A DNA stretch of 64,000 nucleotides from JADCRZ01 sp037718865 (GCA_037718865.1 JBBJMP010000008.1:62001-126000), one strand, 5' to 3'; shown: positions 19,328-28,328, counted from the first letter of the stretch. Made by a program: numbers and translations. The notes: a model not told the origin generated them from the letters alone.

Positions 19328-20068
19328 CTAAAAGAGTTTAAGCAGGGCATCTTTGCGACTGCGGGAAACATTCACGGTGCTGCCATCGCTCATTACCAGA
19401 TAGCCGCCTTCGCCACGGACATACCTGTTTACTTCATTGAGATTGACAAGAAAAGAATGATGCACCCGAATAAAAAAAGTAAAATCACGCAGCTGCGCTT
19501 CCATTTCCTTTAGGCTCCGGCAAGCCGTGATCCTGCTTTTATTCTTAAGAAAAAGATGTGTATAGTTATCATCGGCTTCGCAACGGGTCACCTGATCGGC
19601 AGGGATTAATTCAAAACCTTCCACAGTAGGAACTGCAATTTTTGTAATGTGAGGTTCCTTATGCTGTATCTGCTTTAATAACATTTGAAACTGTTCCGCC
19701 AAAGGCAAATGGCGTTGTTCCTGCACTTTTTTAACGGCCCTTACCAGTTCATTCGGATTAATGGGTTTTAATAAATAATCCAGTGCACTGAAGCGGATGG
19801 CCTTAATGGCATACTGATCGTAACTGGTGGTGAAGATGACGGCAAAGGTGATCTCTGAAAATTGTTCCAGCATGTCAAAACCGTTCATGGCGGGCATTTC
19901 AATATCAAGAAACACGAGATCGGGCTTGCTTTTTTCTATAGCCTGGAACCCATCAACGGCAGAACGGCATTGGCCTACTATCTGTACATCTGGACAATAC
20001 TCTTTCAACAAGATGCCAAGCGTACCCAGGCAGTGAGCTTCATCATCTATCAAAACGGCTTTAATCAT
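19328..20068 (-). CDS. LytTR-family response regulator
   Basis: The 246-aa protein has a CheY-like receiver (residues 2-120) with acidic pair DDE, phospho-acceptor Asp55 in PDLVFLDIEMP, and the Lys block LLKPINP. A LytTR DNA-binding domain follows (about 145-245, with VTRCEADDNYTHLFLKN and FIRVHHSFLVNLNEV). It overlaps the kinase gene by 8 bp, so it is translated after it from one transcript. Its targets are not visible; the flanking cytochrome and haloperoxidase genes are possible ones. Confidence 0.95.
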   Translation of the reverse strand: MIKAVLIDDEAHCLGTLGILLKEYCPDVQIVGQCRSAVDGFQAIEKSKPDLVFLDIEMPAMNGFDMLEQFSEITFAVIFTTSYDQYAIKAIRFSALDYLLKPINPNELVRAVKKVQEQRHLPLAEQFQMLLKQIQHKEPHITKIAVPTVEGFELIPADQVTRCEADDNYTHLFLKNKSRITACRSLKEMEAQLRDFTFFIRVHHSFLVNLNEVNRYVRGEGGYLVMSDGSTVNVSRSRKDALLKLF

Positions 20069-22202
20069 AACGAACGGGTAATTTTAGTATCACTTCGGTG
20101 CCTCCCGCACTACCATCGACAGACACAAGGTCGGTTATTGTAATATAGGCATCCAATTGTTTCTTTTGATGCAGCATGGCAATGCGATCTGCCGTAATAC
20201 CTATGCCCATTGATTTATAGGTGCAAGTCGATTTGCTTTTCATCTCCGCTGCTTTCTTTCTGCCGATCCCGTCATCAATGATCTTGCAACATAGCATATT
20301 CTCCTGCAGAAAAACCACAATCTCCAGATGCCCTTTTTCTTTTTTATTCATCAGACCATGCCAGATGGCGTTTTCCACATAGGGCTGAATAATAAGCGGA
20401 GGCACTTGCATGGTTGCAATATCCAGATCCTCTTCTATTGTTACAGCATAATCAAAATGATGATCGAACCGTAACGCTTCCAGATCCATATACAGGTTCA
20501 AGGCCTCCAGTTCACTTTCGAGCGGTATCAAAGGCAGTTGGGAATTTTGCAGGATCAGTCGTACCAGCTGCGAAAATTTGATCAGGTACTCAGAAGCCTG
20601 CGCTTTATTGTTCCTCAGAATAAAATGATTAATTGAATTAAGCGAATTAAAATAAAGTGCGGATTCATTTGTGCACGCAAAAGCTTGCATTTGGAGCTCG
20701 GTGGTGCGCTGATGAAATTCTGCCATCGTTCGTTCGCTTTCCATTTTTTGCAGTGCTATTTCATGCTCAAGTTGCTGCTTCTCGTTCCTGCGTTTAAGCG
20801 CCATATTCCTTAAAATGATAAATCCAAATAATGACAACAACACAATGCCTGAAATAAGGACTTTTTTGACAATGGATTCTTTTTGCAGGCGTACCTGTTG
20901 TATTTCTTTTTCTTTATTGATTAAAGCAATATGCCGTTCATATTTATAAGCAGCAAACTTCCCTTTTGCCTGATCGTTTAACGCTGCTTCTTTTATGCGT
21001 ATGTATTGCCTGAAGTAAAAGTTAGCACTATCGGGTTGGTGCAGGCGGTCGTAGACCGTAGCAAGGATCTGATAGCCATCCCGGATAAACTGCTTTGCTT
21101 GCGTTTGCAGCGCCATGTTTAATCCTTGTTTTCCATACTTTACCGCTTCCGAATTATTGTTTAATGCCAGGTGGGTTTTTGCAAGATTCAGAACTGTACG
21201 CATGACCTCGTTCCGGTCGTTTAACTTTTGATGTTCTGCCAATCCCAGTTCAAAGTTCTGCAGGGCATGCAAAAAATCGTTTTGTAGAAGGTAACACTCT
21301 TCGGTACTTACCCAATATACACGCAAATACACGGCTTTGTCTTTTGCAGGTTTAAACAATCGGTAATAGTACCAGGCGGAATCAAACTGGTTCAAATGAC
21401 TAAAGACTTCGGTAAATTCCATTTTAAACCAAATGTCATTATCCGATATAATCCGTTCTTTCCGGGTTGCGTCATCATCCGTTTGAAGCACCTGCCGGAA
21501 ATAGTGCAGGGCGTAAGGATAGTCTTCGATCAGCATGTACAGTTGGGCCAAGCCGTATAAAGCGGTTGCTATCCATATTTTATTTTTCTCTTTTAGCGCT
21601 AAATCGTACCTCTGCTGTGCATACACAAAACTTTTTTCATAATTGCCACTTTGCCGGTAAATAGCAAACATCCATCCTATGGCACTAAACATTACGCCCT
21701 TGTTCGCATTTTGCTTTGCCAGGGCATATTTTTTTCGGGTATAATCAAGCGCTTCGTCAAACCTGCTTTGTGCAAAAACCGTATAGATAAGATGGTTATA
21801 TAACGTATCAATACCCGATTTGTCCGGTGTCTTTTCAAACCATTGAAGAGATTCTTTTCCAAGCAGTTCGGATTTTATAAACTCATCGTCAAAATGTTTG
21901 GCAATCTGCGATTGATGGGAAAGGGAAATGGCAAGACCATGAATGTAATTCAGGTCTTTTGCTTCTTCACAGGCTAAAAGGGCATAATAGCTTGCTGAAT
22001 CTTTTTTTTCTATCGTGATATAATAATGGCTCAGCTGATTGAGGCGGTCGATTCTTGCGGAATCCTGTAAAGAGCGTAACATTTGTTTCCATGTGGCTGC
22101 ATTTTCGGGCTGAGCAAAGCAAATAGCGGATAAGAGACACTGTACTATAAAATACAGGAAACAGCAGTTTTTTGCTTGTCCGCTATGAAAGGAACGACGC
22201 AT
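20061..22202 (-). CDS. LytS-type sensor histidine kinase with TPR sensor; phospho-acceptor His missing
   Basis: The 713-aa protein has a signal peptide, a periplasmic TPR region (about 40-420), one transmembrane helix (about 442-463), a coiled coil, then a His_kinase/HATPase pair. In LytS kinases the block NPHFxFNSLNSI carries the phosphorylated His. Here the aligned text is NESALYFNSLNSI, putting Ala515 at that position. The ATP-binding part looks intact (PPLIIQPYVENAIWHGL; KIIDDGIGRKKAAE). It may signal through an unusual residue, act as a phosphatase or partner, or be non-functional. The paired LytTR regulator overlaps it. Confidence 0.9.
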   Translation of the reverse strand: MRRSFHSGQAKNCCFLYFIVQCLLSAICFAQPENAATWKQMLRSLQDSARIDRLNQLSHYYITIEKKDSASYYALLACEEAKDLNYIHGLAISLSHQSQIAKHFDDEFIKSELLGKESLQWFEKTPDKSGIDTLYNHLIYTVFAQSRFDEALDYTRKKYALAKQNANKGVMFSAIGWMFAIYRQSGNYEKSFVYAQQRYDLALKEKNKIWIATALYGLAQLYMLIEDYPYALHYFRQVLQTDDDATRKERIISDNDIWFKMEFTEVFSHLNQFDSAWYYYRLFKPAKDKAVYLRVYWVSTEECYLLQNDFLHALQNFELGLAEHQKLNDRNEVMRTVLNLAKTHLALNNNSEAVKYGKQGLNMALQTQAKQFIRDGYQILATVYDRLHQPDSANFYFRQYIRIKEAALNDQAKGKFAAYKYERHIALINKEKEIQQVRLQKESIVKKVLISGIVLLSLFGFIILRNMALKRRNEKQQLEHEIALQKMESERTMAEFHQRTTELQMQAFACTNESALYFNSLNSINHFILRNNKAQASEYLIKFSQLVRLILQNSQLPLIPLESELEALNLYMDLEALRFDHHFDYAVTIEEDLDIATMQVPPLIIQPYVENAIWHGLMNKKEKGHLEIVVFLQENMLCCKIIDDGIGRKKAAEMKSKSTCTYKSMGIGITADRIAMLHQKKQLDAYITITDLVSVDGSAGGTEVILKLPVRYD

Positions 22203-22251
22203 ATAAATGGCTACCGCATTAAGTTACAACTTATTTAACCTGGTGCAATAG

Positions 22252-22274
22252 CTTCAAAACTATTATTTTTGAAG
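22252..22274 (-). terminator. Possible hairpin terminator after the haloperoxidase gene
   Basis: A perfect 8-bp stem (CTTCAAAA / TTTTGAAG) with a 6-7 base loop lies about 10 bp after the haloperoxidase-like stop and before the kinase gene. It lacks a strong GC stem and long U-run, so it is only a weak candidate. Confidence 0.3.
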
Positions 22275-22283
22275 GCGCATGTT

Positions 22284-23579
22284 TTAATGCTTGGATGCTA
22301 CTAAATTAATGTCTGCCACCTGATCGCCTATTTGTTTGGCAAGTGGTAAACTCATTTCTACCGTTATCCCATAGTGTATCCCTGCGTAAACACGGGCAAT
22401 TGCTCCCTCTTCGGCCATTTTAGTAAAAGAAGCATAATGCCTGGGAGCGGAGCTGTTGAAGGTATACGTGTTATCGGTTACCGGAATGTTATCACCCAGT
22501 TCTCTTGTTAACACCTGCATCGGAGACCCGAATATATAGGTTAGCGCTGATGGATATTCGGGATAGGGAGGAGTTGGCACTAAGGTCTGCCAGGCAGGAT
22601 CGATAAATTTGTTAATATAGGTAACCGGACGAAGAATATTATATTGATATTTAAACTTCCATGTGTTAATCATGGCATCCCTGGTGGCTATCGCTGTTTT
22701 AGCATAGAGTTCAGCCGTCCGCCCAAGGCTTACCTTCTGTTTCTCCAGGACTTGTGTCACAATCGAGATCCAATGCCCGGGTACCGGGTATCCGTTTCCT
22801 GCACCTCCTACATCCGCCCAGAACCTGGCTGTTTCTCTTTGCTCAGGAGTTAATGCTTTAGAAACATCATATACGTCTTTTACCATCTTATAAAATTCAG
22901 ATGACGGGTCTTCGGAATAAGGAAAGGGAAAAGACTGAGCTATTGCGGTTAGACTTGACTCAAGGAAGGGCCTTGCATTTCCTATATAAGGGCCCACCGG
23001 ATTGGCAAAAGCAGGAGGTGTCGGCTCCCAGGCACCCGGAAAAACAGGACGAATGTAGCCGGCATTAGATATATTCAAGTTGTCAGTCTTTGACCAGTCA
23101 TGAACGGTGGCGGCAATGGAACGTCCAAAGGCTTGCGAACGGGAAAAAACAGCCTCTGATGTGCCTGAGGCAAATCGTTCGTTGTAAACCCTTTCCAGGG
23201 AATCGATGCTGGCCTTGTTGGCATCGGTCAGGCCAGCCAAAAGCAAGCGTGACATACTGGCTAAGGCAGCGTTGGCACTGGCTGCCCACAAATAAGGTTG
23301 ACTTGGCGCCGCTGCAGGCATTCCGGGCATCTGATAAAGCTTAGTGGACAGGCTTACTGAACCTTTAATGCCGGGATGTACCGATTCATACAGGCCATCT
23401 CCAATATAACCGAAGTTGCTCATGTTTAACTGTGCAAAAGGTGGCGGGGTTGAGTGCAGCTGAATACGTATCAGGAGTTTGTACCAGTCATGCACAACAT
23501 CGGCCCTTTCGCGAGTTGCTTGTGGGGGCCAACGATCTTTTTTTTGACAACCGTAAATTAATAGTAGCATGGAAAGCAT
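22284..23579 (-). CDS. Vanadium-dependent haloperoxidase-like lipoprotein (PAP2 superfamily) with altered active site
   Basis: The 431-aa protein begins at a lipobox (LLLIYGC). Family features are the Lys/Arg block WKFKYQYNILRPVTYI, the PPYPEYPSALTYIFGSP block and the final ARVYAGIHYGITVEMS helix. In active enzymes the middle block reads PSGH, but here it is Ser344-Ala345-Leu346, so the acid-base His is absent. A natural start is probably the ATG at 23628: with one A fewer in the AAAA run (plus-strand TTTT 23595-23598) the frame joins the lipobox and completes a signal peptide. The leader is therefore frameshifted or carries a base error. Function may be phosphatase-like, binding only, or lost. 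Confidence 0.8.
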   Translation of the reverse strand: MLSMLLLIYGCQKKDRWPPQATRERADVVHDWYKLLIRIQLHSTPPPFAQLNMSNFGYIGDGLYESVHPGIKGSVSLSTKLYQMPGMPAAAPSQPYLWAASANAALASMSRLLLAGLTDANKASIDSLERVYNERFASGTSEAVFSRSQAFGRSIAATVHDWSKTDNLNISNAGYIRPVFPGAWEPTPPAFANPVGPYIGNARPFLESSLTAIAQSFPFPYSEDPSSEFYKMVKDVYDVSKALTPEQRETARFWADVGGAGNGYPVPGHWISIVTQVLEKQKVSLGRTAELYAKTAIATRDAMINTWKFKYQYNILRPVTYINKFIDPAWQTLVPTPPYPEYPSALTYIFGSPMQVLTRELGDNIPVTDNTYTFNSSAPRHYASFTKMAEEGAIARVYAGIHYGITVEMSLPLAKQIGDQVADINLVASKH

Positions 23580-23903
23580 CAGCAGACAGGTTACTTTTGG
23601 GGTGTGACGTTAGTGATTGTAATTTCATGTTGAATAAATTATCCGGTTAAAGAATAGGAAATAAATAAGAGGCAAGAATTTATAATAAAGGCCACCTCCT
23701 GTAAATACATTATCTGATTGAAAGTAGCTATCTGGTATACCAAAGGAAAGCACTATTGGGTAGTTTGCAGAAAGGAAGGGTGGTTTGCAGAAATGAAAGT
23801 GCAGTTAACTTGAACACATTTATTTCAATAAGAGCAAATTTTTATTATATTTAACCAGGCCTGATTTTTATATCGATACCGCTAAACCAATCGATCAATT
23901 ATC

Positions 23904-24680
23904 ATGATAATAGCCACCTATAACGTTAATGGGATTAACGGACGCCTGCCCGTCCTGCTCCGCTGGCTAAAGGAAACAGCACCGGATGTGGTCTGTTTGC
24001 AAGAGCTGAAGGCACCCCAGGATAAATTTCCGGAGAAAGCCATCCAGGAGGCAGGATATCAGGCGATCTGGCACGGACAGAAAAGCTGGAACGGGGTGGC
24101 CATCCTTTCCCGGATGGGAGAGCCGGAGGAACTCGGGCGGGTGCTTCCCGGCGATCCGGACGACAGCCATAGCCGATATATAGAGGCCATCGTCAACGGC
24201 ATTGTCGTGGGTTGCCTTTACCTGCCCAATGGTAATCCCGCGCCGGGGCCAAAATTTGACTATAAGATGGGCTGGTTCAAACGCCTGACTGCGCACGCCC
24301 AGAACCTGCTAGCTCAGGACGTTCCTGTGGTCCTTGCAGGCGACTATAACGTCATGCCAACTGAACTGGATGTATACAAGCCCGAGCGCTGGGTGGATGA
24401 TGCCTTGTTCCGGCCGGAAGTTCGCTCAGCATTCAAAAGCCTGGCAGCACAGGGATGGACGGACGCGCTAAGAAAACTTCATCCGGACACGAAGATCTAT
24501 ACGTTTTGGGATTATTTCCGCGATGCCTATGGCAGGGATGCCGGTTTACGAATCGATCATTTACTGCTGAGTTCACACCTCGACAGCCGCCTACTGGCTG
24601 CAGGCGTTGACCGCCACGTCAGGGGATGGGAGAAATCAAGTGATCATGCGCCTACCTGGATCGAACTTACTGACAATTAA
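23904..24680 (+). CDS. xthA: Exodeoxyribonuclease III (AP endonuclease)
   Basis: The 258-aa protein is a full EEP-fold exonuclease III. It has TYNVNGINGR, metal Glu in CLQELK, YLPNGNP, GDYNVMPTELD and the catalytic tail SSDHAPTWIEL. It cuts at abasic sites and resects 3' ends during base-excision repair in the cytoplasm. It is a standalone gene. Its coding sequence looks visibly richer in G+C than the AT-rich copper genes next to it, which hints at a different history or at the edge of an acquired island. Start ATG fits the conserved MIIATYNVNG beginning. Confidence 0.95.
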   Translation: MIIATYNVNGINGRLPVLLRWLKETAPDVVCLQELKAPQDKFPEKAIQEAGYQAIWHGQKSWNGVAILSRMGEPEELGRVLPGDPDDSHSRYIEAIVNGIVVGCLYLPNGNPAPGPKFDYKMGWFKRLTAHAQNLLAQDVPVVLAGDYNVMPTELDVYKPERWVDDALFRPEVRSAFKSLAAQGWTDALRKLHPDTKIYTFWDYFRDAYGRDAGLRIDHLLLSSHLDSRLLAAGVDRHVRGWEKSSDHAPTWIELTDN

Positions 24681-24916
24681 ACGGTTTGATTAACAACTTT
24701 ATTTGCCATAAATGAAAATTTCTGATTGAACTTCAAACCGGTGAGCCCTGATCACGCCAAGTTACCGTGAACCTTGGTCCTTACCGCAGGTGTAGCACAG
24801 ACGTCCTATCCCAAACTGTAAAAATTTTTAGATCTTTCAGGCTAATTTTACTGAACATCTCTCAGGAAAGCAGCTCAATAGTGAACGCATGGCCCTTAAA
24901 AGCAATCTGTTTAAAT

Positions 24917-25477
24917 ATGCACTTATACATTAAAAATATGGTATGCGACCGCTGTATACTGGTGGTAAGACAGGAATTAGAAAAATTAAACATACCAAGT
25001 TGCAACATTTCCTTAGGTGAGGTAGAGACAAATGCTGAACTTTCAAAAAATCAAATAACGCAGTTTGGAATTACCTTAACGGCACTGGGCTTTGAACTAC
25101 TCGATAATTCAAAACAACAGTTAATTGAAAAAATAAAAAACATTATAAGAATGCAGGTTCATCAAAGCGACCAAGAGCTGCATCACAACTTTTCCATTTT
25201 ACTTTCTAAATCACTTAATAAAGATTACTCATACTTAAGCAGCCTGTTTTCAGGAGTTGAAGGGATAACTATTGAAAAGTATCTGATCAATCAGAAGATT
25301 GAAAAAGTAAAAGAGTTAATAATCTATGATGAACTTAGCCTAAGTGAGATAGCTTATCACTTAGGCTATAGCAGTGTCGCACATCTTTCAAATCAGTTCA
25401 AAAAAGTAACTGGTCTAACACCAAGTTACTTTAGGCAGGTAGGGCAAAATAAGCGTAAACCAATAGATAAAGTGTAG
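24917..25477 (+). CDS. AraC-family regulator with HMA-like metal-binding N-terminus (probable copper sensor)
   Basis: The ATG at 24917 gives 186 aa; a longer frame to 24767 adds 50 residues without domain character. The N-terminus MHLYIKNMVCDRC resembles a heavy-metal-associated (HMA) fold with a CxxC site (MVCDRC) and a beta-strand pattern to about residue 68. The C-terminus (about 105-180) is an AraC double HTH (LSLSEIAYHLGYSSVAHLSN, then QFKKVTGLTPSYFRQ). It stands directly upstream of copA. I infer that it binds Cu(I) through the CxxC and activates the copper genes. Confidence 0.82.
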   Translation: MHLYIKNMVCDRCILVVRQELEKLNIPSCNISLGEVETNAELSKNQITQFGITLTALGFELLDNSKQQLIEKIKNIIRMQVHQSDQELHHNFSILLSKSLNKDYSYLSSLFSGVEGITIEKYLINQKIEKVKELIIYDELSLSEIAYHLGYSSVAHLSNQFKKVTGLTPSYFRQVGQNKRKPIDKV

Positions 25478-25486
25478 ATTATCGCA

Positions 25487-25503
25487 AAATCTTACAAATC
25501 TTA
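25487..25503 (+). promoter_or_regulatory. Direct repeat upstream of copA, candidate regulator site
   Basis: AAATCTTA occurs twice, at 25487-25494 and 25496-25503, a 9-bp step. It lies about 40 bp upstream of the copA -7 element. AraC-type activators bind direct repeats near this position, but the spacing is short and the match could be chance. Confidence 0.25.
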
Positions 25504-25540
25504 GCCATAATTGTGTAACGTGCCAAATCATGCGGGTTGG

Positions 25541-25548
25541 TAGCTTTG
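25541..25548 (+). promoter_or_regulatory. Putative -7 promoter element of copA
   Basis: TAGCTTTG is a full match to the Bacteroidota TAnnTTTG consensus and lies 19 bp before the copA ATG. This implies a very short leader, as is common in the phylum. A TTG at 25511-25513 is a possible but slightly distant -33 element. Confidence 0.5.
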
Positions 25549-25567
25549 CTATATTAAACCAAATAAT

Positions 25568-27988
25568 ATGGCAATAGAAAAAAGTCACTCAATATATATA
25601 CCTATAACAGGTGTAGACAGTGAACGTTGCGCCTTAATAGTTGATAAAGGTTTGGAAAATGTTCCGGGTATTGTAGCTCATAAAATTGAATTGAATAATA
25701 ACAGGGCGGTCATCAATACCAACGGTGATCTGGAGGTCTTGCCGAACGCAGTAAAAGCTATCAGAGGTTTAGGCTATGGTGTAGATACTATCAAAAAAAA
25801 CTTTCCAGTGCTTAATATGACCTGTGCATCCTGTGCCAGCAGTTCACAGCGCATACTTGAAAACCAACCGGGTGTAATCAACGTAGCAGTAAATTATGCC
25901 AATGCAACAGCACAGGTAGAATATATTCCAGGTCTCACCAATCCACAAAAATTAAAGGCGGCATTACAAGACATCGGATATGACCTGCTAATTGATGAAA
26001 GGGAAGAAGCCAAAGATGAGCTCGAAGAATTGCACAGGGCGAACCTTAAAAGGCTAAAGAATAGGACGATTGGTTCGATCCTGCTTGTTATTCCTACCGT
26101 TATTATAGGGATGTTTTTTATGAATATTCCTTATGCTAATTACATCATGTGGATATTGTCAACACCGGTTGTGCTGATATTCGGGCAACAGTTTTTTATA
26201 GGCGCATGGAAGCAATTAAGGCACCGTTCTGCCAATATGGATACTTTAGTAGCACTAAGTACAGGAGTAGCTTACACCTTTAGCGCCTTTAATACATTAT
26301 TTCCCGAATACTGGCATAGCAAAGGATTACACGCCCATGTTTATTTTGAAGCAGCAGCGGTAGTAATAGCCTTTATTTTGCTGGGTAAAATGTTAGAAGA
26401 GCGAGCAAAAGGAAACACCTCTTCAGCAATCAGGAAACTAATGGGTTTACGACCTAAAACAGTAACCATTGTTCATGAGGGCGGGCATCAAATGGAAACG
26501 TCAATTGCCAGTGTAAAGGTTGGGGATACAGTATTGGTGAAACCGGGTGAAAAGATTGCCGTAGACGGAATAGTAACCACAGGCAGTTCCTTTGTAGACG
26601 AAAGCATGATAAGTGGCGAACCCATTCCCATTGAAAAAATGCCGGGAATCAACGTGTTTGCAGGTACGATCAATCAAAAAGGCAGCTTCCAATTTTTAGC
26701 GGACAAGGTAGGCGGAGATACGCTTTTAGCACAGATCATCAAAATGGTGCAGGAAGCCCAAGGGAGTAAAGCCCCGGTACAAAAGCTGGTAGATACAATT
26801 GCTGGAATCTTTGTTCCAGTTGTTATTCTTATTGCAGTCCTTAGCCTGGTATTCTGGATTATGTTCGGTGGTGAAAACGGCTTCACCCAGGGTTTATTAG
26901 CCTTGGTAACCGTATTGGTTATTGCTTGTCCGTGTGCGCTTGGATTGGCTACTCCAACCGCTATTATGGCCGGTGTAGGTAAGGGAGCAGAAAACGGCAT
27001 CCTGATAAAAGATGCTGAAAGCCTTGAATTGGCGAAAAAGGTAAATGCGATTGTGCTTGACAAAACGGGTACAATTACAGAAGGTAAACCAATTGTTACA
27101 AATATTCTTTGGTTAAACAATGACCCTATCAGCTTAAATATACTGGCATCTATAGAAAATCAATCTGAACACCCTTTAGCTGACGCCCTCGTAGAGCATC
27201 TTGGCAAAGGTGAATACCAGAGGGTACATTACTTTGAAAGCATTACTGGTTTTGGAGCAAAGGCACAGGTAGGTGATAATACATACTACGTAGGTAATGC
27301 GCCATTGTTAGAGAGAAACAGGATAATTATTGCCTCTATATTAAAAGATGCAGCAACAAAATGGCTTACGGAGGCCAAAACAGTCATTTACTTTTCAGAT
27401 GAGAAGCAGGCTCTAGCTGTTATTGCTATTGCTGACAAAATCAAGGAAACTTCTAAAGAAGCTGTAAGGCAACTGCAGGATCTGGGCATCGAGATCTTTA
27501 TGCTTACAGGAGACAATCACTCGACAGCTAAAGCAATTGCAGAGCAGGCGGGGATTCCACATTACAAAGCGGAGGTATTACCGGCTGATAAAGCAGCTTT
27601 TATAAAAGAATTACAACAACAGGGCAAAATAGTAGCAATGGTAGGGGATGGCATCAATGATAGCAATGCACTGGCGCAGGCGGATGTAAGTATTGCAATG
27701 GGCAGGGGAAGTGATATTGCCATGGATGTAGCTAAAATGACCATTATTTCGTCGGACCTGACTAAAATTCCTAAAGCTCTTAAGCTGTCTAAATATACAG
27801 TGGCGACTATCCGGCAAAACCTGTTCTGGGCCTTTATCTATAACCTGATCGGGATACCCATTGCTGCGGGAATTCTATACCCCATAAATGGTTTTCTTTT
27901 GAACCCTATGATTGCTGGCGCAGCAATGGCCTTAAGTTCAGTTTCTGTTGTCACGAATAGCCTACGTCTTAAGTCAAAAAGGTTATAA
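25568..27988 (+). CDS. copA: Cu(I)-exporting P1B-type ATPase CopA
   Basis: The 806-aa inner-membrane pump has two N-terminal HMA-like domains. The first (about 8-72) has lost its CxxC, with only one Cys in DSERCALIV. The second (about 80-148) keeps MTCASC (Cys86, Cys89). Downstream come eight membrane helices, the A-domain GEKIAVDG and SGEPIPIEK, the Cu(I) site CPC (Cys454, Cys456) in VIACPCALGLATPTA, phospho-Asp498 in DKTGTITEG, and the hinge GDGINDSNALAQADV. It exports cytosolic Cu(I) to the periplasm. It follows the HMA-AraC regulator and precedes copZ. Confidence 0.96.
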   Translation: MAIEKSHSIYIPITGVDSERCALIVDKGLENVPGIVAHKIELNNNRAVINTNGDLEVLPNAVKAIRGLGYGVDTIKKNFPVLNMTCASCASSSQRILENQPGVINVAVNYANATAQVEYIPGLTNPQKLKAALQDIGYDLLIDEREEAKDELEELHRANLKRLKNRTIGSILLVIPTVIIGMFFMNIPYANYIMWILSTPVVLIFGQQFFIGAWKQLRHRSANMDTLVALSTGVAYTFSAFNTLFPEYWHSKGLHAHVYFEAAAVVIAFILLGKMLEERAKGNTSSAIRKLMGLRPKTVTIVHEGGHQMETSIASVKVGDTVLVKPGEKIAVDGIVTTGSSFVDESMISGEPIPIEKMPGINVFAGTINQKGSFQFLADKVGGDTLLAQIIKMVQEAQGSKAPVQKLVDTIAGIFVPVVILIAVLSLVFWIMFGGENGFTQGLLALVTVLVIACPCALGLATPTAIMAGVGKGAENGILIKDAESLELAKKVNAIVLDKTGTITEGKPIVTNILWLNNDPISLNILASIENQSEHPLADALVEHLGKGEYQRVHYFESITGFGAKAQVGDNTYYVGNAPLLERNRIIIASILKDAATKWLTEAKTVIYFSDEKQALAVIAIADKIKETSKEAVRQLQDLGIEIFMLTGDNHSTAKAIAEQAGIPHYKAEVLPADKAAFIKELQQQGKIVAMVGDGINDSNALAQADVSIAMGRGSDIAMDVAKMTIISSDLTKIPKALKLSKYTVATIRQNLFWAFIYNLIGIPIAAGILYPINGFLLNPMIAGAAMALSSVSVVTNSLRLKSKRL

Positions 27989-28074
27989 ACACAAAATTAT
28001 GTAAATCAAATCCATGATTGTATAACAGTAAAGCTAGCACACCAGTGTAATTTTACATCATAAAAATAGAAATC

Positions 28075-28287
28075 ATGAAAACAATAGAATTAAGGACAAA
28101 TATAATGTGTAGCTCATGTGTAGCAAAGGTCACCCCTTCTTTAAATGAAACCGTTGGTGAAGCAAACTGGAAGGTGGATACCCAAAATCCCAGAAAAATA
28201 CTTACGGTAACTGCAGATGAGGTAAACGAAGCTGAAGTGATTAAGGCCGTAGAAAGGGCCGGTTATACAGCGGAAAAAGTAGCTTAA
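28075..28287 (+). CDS. copZ: CopZ-like copper chaperone (single HMA domain)
   Basis: The 70-aa cytosolic protein consists of one HMA fold. IMCSSCVAKV provides the CxxC Cu(I) site near the N-terminus, and AVERAGYTAEKV is the usual C-terminal helix/strand. It would carry Cu(I) to CopA, encoded 86 bp upstream on the same strand, or to the AraC sensor. A strong hairpin follows at once. Confidence 0.9.
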   Translation: MKTIELRTNIMCSSCVAKVTPSLNETVGEANWKVDTQNPRKILTVTADEVNEAEVIKAVERAGYTAEKVA

Positions 28288-28297
28288 GGAAATGTTA

Positions 28298-28328
28298 TAA
28301 AGCCGGGCAAGGTTTTTGCCTGGCTTTA
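28298..28328 (+). terminator. Rho-independent-type terminator after copZ
   Basis: A GC-rich inverted repeat (TAAAGCCGGGCAA / TTGCCTGGCTTTA) with a short GTTT-type loop lies 10 bp after the copZ stop, followed by an AT-rich stretch. It would end the copA-copZ transcript. Confidence 0.75.

Noticed and set aside
24681..24740. Loose inverted repeat CGGTTTGA / TCAAACCG after xthA
   Set aside because: The arms are only 8 bp with about a 40-base loop and no U-run; too weak to call a terminator.
24767..24916. Upstream extension of the HMA-AraC protein
   Set aside because: The 50 added residues have no domain character, and the HMA-like fold starts exactly at the internal ATG at 24917.
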